64,000 nt of DNA from a bacterium (GTDB taxonomy: Bacteria > Patescibacteriota > Gracilibacteria > BD1-5 > UBA6164), in NCBI GenBank assembly GCA_024635475.1, contig JAGXIW010000003.1:186001-250000 (forward strand). The letters are read 5' to 3'. How positions within the stretch are numbered: the stretch's first letter is position 1; each line of letters begins with the position of its first letter. Positions 33,919 through 43,055 of this stretch are shown piece after piece. The notes below the pieces were generated by a model. It did not search any database. It was not told the origin of the DNA and worked only from the letters and a program-made list of their open reading frames with translations. A program made the translations under genes and the position numbers.

Positions 33919-35067
33919 ATGTCTGATATAATAATCCTTGATAATAAAGATCAAAATACAAGAATTGAATGAAAGAAAAAAGATTCAGCTTTTTTGACTA
34001 AACTGAATAATATATTCATGTCCTTTCAAAAAATGAAAATAAGGGATAAGGTTATTTTTTATAGATTGCTTTCGGTTATGCTGGATTCTTGAATGACTAT
34101 TATAAAAGCTTTAAGTATATTGGAAAAACAGGAGAAAAATAAAAGTACAAAACTAATGTATCAAGATTTTTTAATAAAACTTAAAGAATGAAAAAGTTTT
34201 TCAGAGTGTATGGAGAAATATTCTATATCTTTTACAGAATCAGAAACTGGTATGGTAAGATCATGAGAAAAAACATGAAAATTAAATGATGTACTTTTGA
34301 GTATAGCTGACCAAATAGAAAAAATATCATCTATAATGTGAAAACTAAAAGGAGCTTTGATATACCCAGCCATAATAATGGTGGTAGTAATGTGAGTTAT
34401 AATAGTTATGATGGTTTTTGTTGTTCCTAAACTTTTAGAAATATTTGAAAATAAAGATGCTCTACCAGCATCAACAAAATTACTTATAGCTATATCAGAT
34501 TTCCTATTAAGTTATTGATGGACTTTAGTTATATGAATTTTTATAAGTTACATATTTCTTGCTGTATGGATACAAACAGAAGAATGAAAATTCTATTTTG
34601 ATAAATTCAAATTAAATATTCCTAAATTTTGATTACTCTATCAAAAATATATATTATCTAAATTTGCAAGAGTATTCTCAAATTTGATAGCTTCTTGAGT
34701 TTCTATAGTTGAATCTCTTAGAATTGTGTCTGGTTCTTTAAGTAATGAAATATATAGACAAAGAATATTGCTTTTAATGGAAGATGTAAAAACGTGAATA
34801 AAAATCCGGGAATCTATAGATAGTGATCCTTTGTTTCCAGATATGATGGTTCAAATGATACAGGTCTGAGAACAAACAGCCACATTGGATAAGACTATAG
34901 TTAAGGTAGCAGATTTTTATGATGAACAGTTTACACTTACAGTATCAACAATAAATAAATTAATAGAACCTCTAATAATAGTTTTTCTAGCTGTAACAGT
35001 ATGATTTATTGCTATATCAATTATGCAACCTATTATGTGAATGGCAGATCAAATAAGTAAAAGTTAG
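33919..35067 (+). CDS. pilC: Type IV pilus platform protein PilC
   Basis: A 382-residue GspF/PilC with two tandem T2SSF domains. Motifs: FYRLLSVMLDSGMTIIKALSIL with LKEGKSFSECM, and the second copy FARVFSNLIASGVSIVESLRIV ... GIKIRESI ... FPDMMVQMIQVGEQTATLDK. Three hydrophobic segments (near 145-170, 195-220 and 350-372). It is the inner-membrane platform that PilB works on. The short N-terminus is disordered and lacks the small GspF N-domain, a similar domain being found separately at 16,386. Last gene of the pilus operon, followed by a terminator. Confidence 0.93.
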
Positions 35068-35091
35068 GGAGTAGAATGTAGACAAAAATAT

Positions 35092-35126
35092 AAAACAAAA
35101 AATCTCATTGTGAGATTTTTTGTTTT
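35092..35126 (+). terminator. Rho-independent terminator of the pilus operon
   Basis: Stem AAAACAAAAAATCTCA / TGAGATTTTTTGTTTT with a tight loop, followed by T-rich sequence, 25 bases after the pilC stop. Confidence 0.85.
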
Positions 35127-35144
35127 ATATAAGCCGTAATTAAA

Positions 35145-35173
35145 GTAGACAATGTAGACAAGGTAAGTAGACA
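35145..35173. repeat. Intergenic cluster of GTAGACA heptamers
   Basis: Three copies (35145, 35154, 35167) directly after the pilC terminator, with a fourth at 35078 just before it. They are outside any gene, so codon usage cannot explain them. Confidence 0.75.
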
Positions 35174-35187
35174 GAGAAGTAAATGTT

Positions 35188-35285
35188 CTGTCATTGCGAT
35201 ACTGCCAGAGTACAGGGGCACGAAGCAATCCATTTCTATTTCTTTTTCATGATTTTCTAGATTGCTTCATACTTCGCAATGACAA
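35188..35285. repeat. Dispersed palindromic repeat, TGTCATTGCGA type
   Basis: Arms CTGTCATTGCGA ... CGAAGCAATC and GATTGCTTC ... TTCGCAATGACA are near reverse complements. Related half-elements lie at 35,300-35,335 and 50,871-50,908. Same outer TGTCAT/ATGACA ends as the elements in queA and the FemAB-like gene. Confidence 0.8.
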
Positions 35286-35299
35286 TATAGTGAATTTAA

Positions 35300-35335
35300 T
35301 AAAAGGGATTCTTCGTAAAAACTCTACAATGACAG
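35300..35335. repeat. Half copy of the dispersed repeat
   Basis: AAAAGGGATTCTTCGTAAA ... CTACAATGACAG resembles the right arm of the element at 26,624-26,736. The left arm is missing. Confidence 0.55.
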
Positions 35336-35640
35336 TCAGTAGGTAATAATAAAATCACTTGACTTTCCCCATAATTTATGTAAACTCAGTGAAGATATCT
35401 CCATATACAAAAATTATAGAAAAACAGCCTATAATTTCTTCAAATAAAATACCTATTTTTTGGCTTTAAATACATATAATATAATATTGATAATATAAAT
35501 TATAATTGCTATGTGAAGATTGAGTGAAATTAGCCTTTGGTGGTTTGACTAAAAAAGAAAATAGTATACAATTAGCGGGCTTATTATTTTTAGATCTTTA
35601 ACATCTATAAATACAAAAACAAAAATCCCAAGATGTTTTG

Positions 35641-35818
35641 TTGTTGTATGACTTTGGAAGAAAGGAGGAAATTTATAAATGTCATCCTGAATTTGTGTTA
35701 ACCGTCATCCTGAACTTGTTTCAGGATCTTTAATACATAATTTGTGACATAGATACTGCAAATTTACTTCAGAATGACAAATCTCCGATTTCCTTTTCTC
35801 TCCCAAAGTCGTGCACAA
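35641..35818. ncRNA. Long nested inverted repeat, candidate structured RNA
   Basis: An outer stem pairs TTGTATGACTTTGGAAG (from about 35,645) with CTCCCAAAGTCGTGCACAA (to 35,818), and purine-rich GAAAGGAGGAAATTT can pair with AATC...TTTCCTTTTC. Inside are two TGTCATCCTGA arms, one exact to the queA element, closing on AGAATGACA. TATAAT boxes lie near 35,475 and a strong terminator follows at 35,829. It may be a transcribed structured RNA or a composite repeat insertion. I recognise no Rfam family (6S, tmRNA, RNase P and SRP RNA motifs are absent). The rest of 35,340-35,640 shows no gene. Confidence 0.35.
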
Positions 35819-35828
35819 TAGACTTTTG

Positions 35829-35850
35829 GGTTAAGGCTTTAACCTTTTTT
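35829..35850 (+). terminator. Terminator hairpin upstream of the S-layer gene
   Basis: GGTTAA-GGCT-TTAACC followed by six T. A second hairpin, AGCTTTTT / AAAAAAGCT, follows at 35,853-35,872. As no gene precedes it, it suggests that 35.5-35.85 kb is transcribed. Confidence 0.6.
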
Positions 35851-35915
35851 CTAGCTTTTTAATAAAAAAGCTAATCAACCGTTTAATTTTATTATATTAA
35901 AACATTATTTTAATG

Positions 35916-35921
35916 TATAAT
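35916..35921 (+). promoter_or_regulatory. Likely -10 box of the S-layer gene
   Basis: Perfect TATAAT about 134 bases before the surface-protein ATG, giving a long 5' leader, common for S-layer mRNAs. No convincing -35 is visible. Confidence 0.4.
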
Positions 35922-36054
35922 ATTTTTTAGATATTTAAATTATTATTTCAGGGCTTGCGATTTTATTTTATATATCTTTAATCTCTTATCTTTAATCTTT
36001 TGTATTTAATCTAATATTATTAAATATATTTTATTTTTTAATACAGTATACTTT

Positions 36055-39000
36055 ATGAGTAACTTATTTAAAAAAATTACTTCTGCTACTATGGCTTTAC
36101 TTATAGTTTTATCTATAGTAAGTCCAGTTTCAGGAGTTATGGCTGCTTACTCTACATTAGAGTCTGCAAACAAATTAGCTTCTCTTGGAGTTATAGTAGA
36201 TAATTCAGCTAATCCTGCTAATTACAGATTAGGTGATTCTATAACTAGAGGAGAAATGGCTAAAGTAACTATGAAATTGTCAGAACAAGATGTTGTTGAT
36301 GTTTGTGAATGAAAATTCGCTGATTTAACTTCTGCTGATTGGGCTTGTAAATATGCTGAAGCTGGTTTAGCTAACGGATATTTCGCTGCTAATACTACTT
36401 TCAGACCACAAGATAATGTTACAAAAGTTGAAGCATTAAAAATGGTTATGCAAGCAAGAGGTGTTGCTAAATCTAGCAATGCTGATTGGATGGCTGCTTA
36501 TGTTGAAGCTGCACTAGAAGCTGGTATATTAGATGCTTCTTTTACTGACTACAACACTGTTGCTGTTAGAGGTTGGATTTTCCAAATTGCAGTTAATGCA
36601 ATTGAAGGAATGGATGATGATGATGATGGTCTTCTAGATGATCTTCTTGGTAATTTAGATGATGAAGATACTGGTACTGGTACTACTGGTACTGGTGATA
36701 CTGATGTAGTTGTTACTGGTTGAGTTCTAGTTGTTTCTCTTTCTCCTGAAACTGCTGATGCTGCCTCTATTCCTGGAGGTGTTAATGGTATACCAGTTGC
36801 TTCATTTGACTTAACTGCTGGTGATGAAGATGTTACTGTTACTTCTGTTACAGTAAAAAGAAGAGGTTTATCTGATAGTAATACTCTTACTGGTTTAGCT
36901 GCTTTTACTGTTGATGGTAGAGCTTCTAAAGCTAAAAATGATTCTTTAGAAAATGACACTGAAGCTACTTTAACTTTAACTAACGGTTTAGTTGTTAAAG
37001 CTTGAGAAACTACTACTCTTATAATCGTTGCTGATGTGAACACTGCAGCTAATGCTGCAAATGATGAATTCGCAATTGAATTAAAAGAAGTTGTTGCTTC
37101 TGCTTCTGTTGAAACTGAAGGTTCTTTAGTTGGTAACTCTCTTAGAGTTGGTTCAGTTGATGCTGCTACTCTAACTGTTGAAGATAATGGAACTGTTTCT
37201 AATCCTAAATTAGGAGAAGAAGGAGTTAACATATTCAAATTTCAATTAGTTTGAGATAATGATGATGATATCGTTGTTAACTCTCTTACTTTTAGATCTG
37301 ATTCTTCAGATGCTGAAGAAGATTTAACTAACTTTAAACTAATGCTAGGTTCTACTGAACTTGCTGCAACTACTTCTATGAATGGAAAATATTTGACATT
37401 CAATCTAGTTGATTGATTTACTGTTGCAAATAGTAAAACTGAGAAATTCACTGTTACTGCTGATGTTATCGGTGGTGCTGGTGATACACTTTCTTGGTAT
37501 GTTGATAAAAATCTAGATATCTCTGCTTTAGATACTAAATATGGTTACGGAGCTTCTATCAATATCGATGATGTTGATGTTGCTGCTGACCTATGAAGTT
37601 TCGTTGTTCAAGCTTGAGAATTAACTCTAGTTGATATCGATCCTGCTTCTGATAAAATGAGAGAAGATAAAGATGATGTAATCTTAGCTAAATTAGCAGT
37701 TACTAATGTAGCTGGGAAAGCTCTTGAATTACAAAAATTCTGAGTTTTAGCTACTCTTACTGCTGGTTCTGGAACTATAGGAGGTACTGGTATAACTCTT
37801 GCTACTTTATTCGAAAACTTTGAATTGGTTAATGAAGATACTGGTTCAGCTTACGAATTAGAATTAGTTAGCGGTGTTTACCAAGACTTAGATTTAAATA
37901 TTGCTCTAGCTCAAGGAGTTACTAACTTCTTGTTAAGAGCTGATACTCAAGATTGAATTACTTTATTTGATACTGTATCAGTTGATTTCTCTCTTGATGC
38001 TACATTAGCTAGTTGAGTTGATGCTGCTCCAACTAATGGACAATTCTTCGTTGTTGAAACTGAAGATGATACTGTTGTTTCTGACTTTACTCCTTCTTCT
38101 TTAACTTGGAAGAAAATTACAGGTACTGAAGCAGGTGCTACTTTAACTCAATCTCCATTATCTGACTTAACAAAAGTTAGAGGTACTAAATGAGTTGTAG
38201 GTCTATTATTTGAAATTGATGCTGATGATTCATCTGCATTAACAATTGATGAATTAAAAGTATTTGTAGAACAAACTACTCAATCAGGTGTTACTTGAAC
38301 TCCTGCTACTAATGCTACAATTTCTCAGGTAACTCTTTATAAATGATCTGTTTCAGATGCTAATTTATTAGATAGAGTTTCTTGATCTAATTTAGCTGCA
38401 GGTTTTGCAACTTTCGATTGATTTGAAGCTGTAATTGCTGCTGATGCTAAACAAACTTTCGTAGTTACTGTTGATTATGTTGATGGTGCTGATACTACTA
38501 CTAATAGCCCATATACATTAACAATTAGAGCTAGTGATATATCTGCTGAAGATGATGATAATGATGATGTTGTTGTTTCTGGTGGTACTCTTACTTCTGC
38601 TAGAAATGTAACTATTACTAATTTTGGTACTCTTGCACTTTCTGAGGATGCTCAATATACTGATAATAGAGATGCTAAAACAATTTTAGCTGGTACAAAT
38701 AAAACTATATTCTCTATAGGTGTACAAGCTACAAATGAAAGTGTTGATGTTGAAACAGTTGTATTTACTGTTGATACTGACCTTAGAAATGCTGTAGAAA
38801 GTGCTTCTCTATACTTAGGGGATACTCTTATAGCTACAAATTCTAATTCTGATTTCGCTTCTGGAACTATTACTTTTGATAGCTTAACTACTTTGATAAT
38901 TCCTCAAGAAAGTAAAGAATTAAAATTGATGTTAAATACTGCTACAATTTGATTTGAAAGAGTTTGATTAAGTGTTGCTGGTGTTAATGTAACTCAAGTT

Positions 39001-39576
39001 GCATTATCTGATGCTCAATGAGTAGATTCTGGTAAAGCTGTTACTGGTGTTTCAGATACATCTACAGCTACATCTAAGGATGTTGCTATAGTTCCTGCTA
39101 CATTAACTCCAAGTGTTGCTGTTAGTTTATTATCTTCTACAACTCCACAAATTAGATTAACTTCTAGTGTTGGAAGCAATGTAAAAGATACTTCTAACTC
39201 TAAACCAAATGCATTAGTTAATACTATAAGTTTCTCAAACCTTGGTACTTCTATTGCTTGAACTGGAGTTTATACACTTACTAACTCTGATGATTCTGCT
39301 GATACAGCTGTATGAGTTCTAAGTGGTAGTACTGTAACATTTACATTAACAGGATCATTAGATACTGCTAATAGAACTATTACTGCTGATTGAAGTGAAA
39401 CATTTAAAATTACTATAACTGGAACTGCTGAAGGAGATACTGTATCTCTAACTCTTCTAGAAAATGGTGTAAATTACGATGTTGAAGCTTCTTGAGATAG
39501 TAATGATGCTACTAATACTGCTGGTACTACTATTAATCTTGGAAATGAACTTGATTATGGTACTAGATCTTACTAG
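36055..39576 (+). CDS. SLH-domain surface (S-layer-like) protein
   Basis: A 1,173-residue exported protein. Signal peptide at 1-30 (ATMALLIVLSIVSPVSGVMA). Three SLH-like motifs at about 33-195 (LGVIVDNSANP..YRLGDSITRGEMAKV, GLANGYF..TTFRPQDNVTKVEALK, EAGILDASFTDYNTVAVRG). Then an acidic, Gly/Thr-rich linker (DDDDDG, TGTGTTGTGDT) and about 950 residues of repeated beta-sandwich-like domains rich in Thr, Ala, Val and Asp. SLH domains bind pyruvylated wall polymers. Codon use is strongly biased to GCT, GTT, ACT, unlike all neighbours, which suggests very high expression. Gly is encoded by both GGT and TGA. Length and architecture fit an S-layer protein. Confidence 0.88.
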
Positions 39577-39619
39577 TTTCAAAAATCATTGTTCTACTAA
39601 AAGAATTAATTTAGTTTTC

Positions 39620-39656
39620 AAAAAATCCCTTTTCCTTTCAGGAGAGGGATTTTTTG
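39620..39656 (+). terminator. Terminator of the S-layer gene
   Basis: AAAAAATCCCT ... AGGGATTTTTT stem with T-run. Almost base-for-base identical to the terminator at 42,483-42,520. Confidence 0.85.
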
Positions 39657-39928
39657 TTGCTTTATCTTTATGCTTTGACCAGTCTAAAAATCTGTGTGGA
39701 TATAGACAAAGTCCACAATCAAAAATCAATTAAATAAGCCATAAATTAGGTATATAGTAGACAGATGTAACAAGAGATGTAGACATCTGGTACCGGTACT
39801 ATATAAATTTGATTAATTCTTGAGATGCCGGTTTTAAACTCTTGAGAAGTATATATTTTTATATTGCATTAAAAAATAAATGTATATAATAAGAATATAT
39901 GTTTTATAAAATTAGATAAATAAAAAGT
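39657..39928. promoter_or_regulatory. Spacer with promoter of the DUF3800 gene
   Basis: Contains two GTAGACA copies (39,760 and 39,777) and a promoter-like block at 39,861-39,890 with TTGCAT and TATAAT 15 bases apart. This block (ATATTGCATT-N10-TGTATATAAT) is repeated before the next gene at 40,716-40,745. Nothing coding is supported in the first 200 bases. Confidence 0.5.
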
Positions 39929-40537
39929 ATGATAATTTATTTAGATGAATCAAAAAAATTATGAGAATGAGAAATAGTTTTTTGAGGATTTATAACAAAA
40001 CATAGTGTTTCGTATATAAATAAATTTTTAGAAAATAAAAAGAAAGAATACTGATTTAAAAATCTAAAATTAGAGTTAAAAAGTGTAGAAAAAAGATGAA
40101 AAATATTTTATGATAGAATGATAACAGATTCTAAATTTAATATTATTTCAAATAATATACTTTGAATTAGTGTAAATTGATATTTTACTGATAATAAAGA
40201 TAAATATATAGAAATACTTAGTATTTTAATTTGAAAGATATATAATTGAATAAAAAATTATAATAAGGATATAATTATTATTTCGGATAAATTAGAATTT
40301 TGAAAAGATAATTGAAAAGTACAAAAAGAAATAATGGAAGTGATAAACTCAAAATATCCACTTTATAAATGATATAAATTTAAGTTTGCTAATTCAAAAA
40401 GTTATGCTTGAATACAAATAGCAGATTTGATAGCTTATGAACTTAGGCAAGTGAATATGAATAAATCAAAAAAATTTGATGATTTTATATTAGAAAATAT
40501 GTTTAATATAGATTTAAGTGAAATTATTGAAATTTAA
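39929..40537 (+). CDS. DUF3800 protein
   Basis: A 202-residue protein with the DUF3800 pattern: an N-terminal IIYLDESKKLGEGEIVFGGF (Asp-Glu of the RNase H-like first strand), a central ISDKLEFGKD and a C-terminal QIADLIAYELRQ (Ala-Asp with the downstream Arg). DUF3800 is thought to be RNase H-like and occurs mostly in accessory and mobile regions, including anti-phage islands. The gene has its own promoter. Very high AAA/AAT content. A specific role cannot be read. Confidence 0.75.
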
Positions 40538-40715
40538 ACAAAAAAAAGAAGTTTAGTCTTTGCTATACTTCACTGGATATGACCGTATTGTCTAAATACC
40601 CTCCATATAGATTCCTAAACTTTCTTAATTTTATTATATACTATTTTTTCTAAAATCAAAATTTTTATTAGAAAATTTAAAATGATTTGTTTTTCATATG
40701 CATAAGTTCAGAAAT

Positions 40716-40745
40716 ATATTGCATTTTAGAATAAATGTATATAAT
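40716..40745 (+). promoter_or_regulatory. Promoter duplicated from the DUF3800 gene
   Basis: ATATTGCATT then TGTATATAAT with the same spacing as at 39,861-39,890. Similarity continues for about 15 bases after the -10. The rest of 40,538-40,715 shows no gene. Confidence 0.5.
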
Positions 40746-40775
40746 GAGAGTGTATAGTTTTATAATCTAAAAATT

Positions 40776-41909
40776 ATGTATAAGCTAAATAAAATATTTT
40801 TGAAGAATTTTTTAGAGTTAAAATCTAATTTATTTATTCAAAATGAAAAAAATATTGCAAAATATAAAGATTTTGTATTTTCAATAAAGAGAGACATGCT
40901 TATTGAAGAATTAAATAGTAATAATAGAGTTGATTTTTTAATAAGAACTCAAGCATATCAAAGATTTGATAATTATTCTTGAGATTGGATGATTTTTATT
41001 GATTTAAAAAATAATTATAAAGATAAATTTGATTGAATTTTTGAGGAAAAAATAAATTTGCTTAATAAATCTATTCTATTAGAGAAAGAAATTTTAGATT
41101 TTAAGTTAAATAACTTTGATGAGTATTATACTTATAAATATAATGAAGAATTAGAAAATAAAAAAATGTGGGAACAAAGAGTTTTAGAATCAAATGGAAA
41201 TGTTATTGTTGAATGATTGAATAAAAATATTATACCAAAAGATGAATTAAGGGATATACTTGAAATTCAAGTACTTTTATTTAAAAAAGAAAAATTTTTA
41301 GGATTTAGAAAACATATTAATGATATTAGTTTTGAATTTGAATTTTTAACATTTCATAATAATCATGTATTCTATTGATTTTTATTAGATGTTTATGATT
41401 ATTTACTTGATTTTGATATTTTTAAGAAAGATTTTTATCTAGATTATCCAATTTTTGAAGTTAAAAAGCATAAGAAAGATAATCATTATAAATTTATGAA
41501 TAATTTAATTAAAAATAGATTTATAGAAACTAATTATAATAATTATTTTTTATTAAATTCGGCTATTATAGAAAGTATTAAAGAAATTAAAAATCGTAAG
41601 TCTTTATTGGAGAAATTAATTAAAAAAAATAAATCTGACTGAATTAGTTATTATTCAGAAGAAATTGAAGAATTAAATAAAACACTAAATTCTTTTTATA
41701 TAAAGAAGAAGGAATATAAATTAATTGAAAAATGTTTTTTAAAAGATGAAAAACATTCAGATGTTTATATTTTAACTAAAGAAAATTCAAAAAATCTAGC
41801 TTTAACAATGTGATACTCATTGAAAGATAAATTTAATTTAGATTTAAAATCTTACAATAAAATCATAAAATCAAAGTTTGAAATTGATATAAATTTTCTA
41901 ACATATTAG
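40776..41909 (+). CDS. Unknown protein in the accessory block
   Basis: A 377-residue soluble protein, very rich in Lys, Asn, Ile, Phe and Tyr, with long helical stretches (LNKSILLEKEILDFKLNNF, IEELNKTLNSFYIKKKEYKL). No motif is recognised and no signal peptide is present. It shares a duplicated promoter with the DUF3800 gene upstream. Composition is more extreme than that of core genes, in line with a recently acquired or fast-evolving accessory gene. Another reading is a defence or toxin protein, without positive evidence. Confidence 0.55.
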
Positions 41910-41996
41910 TTATAAAAAAAGATTATTTTTAAATCAAAATTTGATTTTAGATAAAAAAATGTATAATTTGATTGTTATTTGATAATTTATTAAATT

Positions 41997-42149
41997 ATGA
42001 AAACAATAAATTGAGAAATTTATTATGATGAAGGAGAATTTTCTAATATAATTGAAAAAGGTATTATGGAACAATCAGAAATATTAAGAAAAAATTTAAA
42101 TAAAAAAAGAAATAAAAATAATTTTGTAAAAGAATTAACTTATGTATAA
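41997..42149 (+). CDS. Putative antitoxin
   Basis: A 50-residue protein starting MKTINGEIYYDEGEFSNIIE, with a basic C-terminal half (LRKNLNKKRNKNN). Its last 8 bases overlap the start of a RelE/ParE-like gene, the usual antitoxin-first arrangement. A TATAAT at about 41,961 gives it its own promoter. The short length, charge pattern and overlap support antitoxin; there is no recognisable DNA-binding fold. Confidence 0.55.
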
Positions 42150-42465
42150 AGTTTATTTTAAAAATGAAACTTCTAATTATATTTTGAATTATTTTGAAAA
42201 TTATAGAAAATATTATGAAAAATTATTTGAAGATAGTTGAATATGGTCTGAAAATCAAATAATTAACTCATATATAGATGAATCATTAAATAGATATAAT
42301 GAATTGAAAGGTTTAATTGTAAAAACCTTAAAAGATGAAAATATTTTTTGAAGAAAAAACGATTATTCAATAATTATTAGCTGGAGAACGAAATATATTT
42401 TCATAAATTTTCATGAAGATAATGATTTGAAAGAAAGATTTGTTGTTAATATTTCAATTAGATAA
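42142..42465 (+). CDS. RelE/ParE-like putative toxin
   Basis: A 107-residue protein of typical RelE/ParE length. It opens with the strand-helix YKVYFKNETSNYILNYFE, has a long second helix (INSYIDESLNRYNELKG) and ends in beta strands YSIIISWRTKYIFINFHED ... RFVVNISIR, the order seen in RelE-superfamily mRNA interferases. It overlaps the preceding 50-residue gene by 8 bases. Catalytic residues cannot be assigned with confidence. A terminator follows. Confidence 0.55.
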
Positions 42466-42482
42466 AAAATATTTATATTTTC

Positions 42483-42520
42483 AAAAAATCCCTTTTCCTT
42501 TTAGGAGAGGGATTTTTTGT
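42483..42520 (+). terminator. Terminator duplicated from the S-layer gene
   Basis: AAAAAATCCCTTTTCC-loop-GGAGAGGGATTTTTT, differing by one base in the loop from 39,620-39,656. Bounds the accessory block on its right. Confidence 0.85.
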
Positions 42521-42566
42521 TGTTCTATTTTTTGAATAAAGATCTAATTTTAGATGAATTAGAAAT

Positions 42567-42992
42567 CTAAACTATATTATATTTAGTATTTTGCGAATTT
42601 CTGTATTCAATAATTTGTTTTATTTTTTCAATTACATGAGGTTGTTTTGATTTAAGTTCATTCATTGAAAAATCCAGAATAACAACTAAATAACTATTTT
42701 CACCTGCTATCGCAGTAGCCATTCTCTTGTTATTTGTATCACTAAATAATGCCATTTCTCATAGTACTTCTTCAGCAACTACTTGTCATAACTTTACTTG
42801 TTCTCAATTTATATTTTTGAATATATCAATTTTTCAAGTTTTTAAAAAATACATTGCATTTCATTCATCTCATTCAGAAAATAAAGTTTCTCATTTTTGA
42901 ATAATTCTATCTTGACAAAATACAGCTAAATTATCTCTTTCTTGTTGAGACAATAATTTAAGAATATCTAAACTGTCTAACATTGATGTCAT
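42567..42992 (-). CDS. Cyclic-nucleotide-binding-domain protein
   Basis: A 141-residue protein made only of a cNMP-binding beta barrel: DSLDILKLLSQQERDNLA at the start, then KGETLFSEGDEGNAMYFLKTGKIDIF, and GEMALFSDTNNKRMATAIAGENSYLVVI, with the GE...R..A phosphate-cassette pattern. There is no C-terminal helix-turn-helix, so it is not a complete CRP-type activator; it may act as a sensor partner. Convergent with the toxin gene and 62 bases downstream of infB's stop side on the minus strand. Confidence 0.82.
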
Positions 42993-43055
42993 AATTATAG
43001 TATTAAGAAATAAAAAAATATTTTTAAATAACAAAAATTAACATTTTTAAATTGA

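Noticed and set aside
35340-35640. Possible 6S, tmRNA, RNase P or SRP RNA
   Set aside because: I looked for the conserved cores of these RNAs and found none. Only a generic structured-RNA candidate is retained at 35,641.
36549-37238. 229-codon open frame antisense to the S-layer gene
   Set aside because: It is a by-product of the GCT/GTT/ACT codon bias of the gene on the other strand. No start context, no family features.
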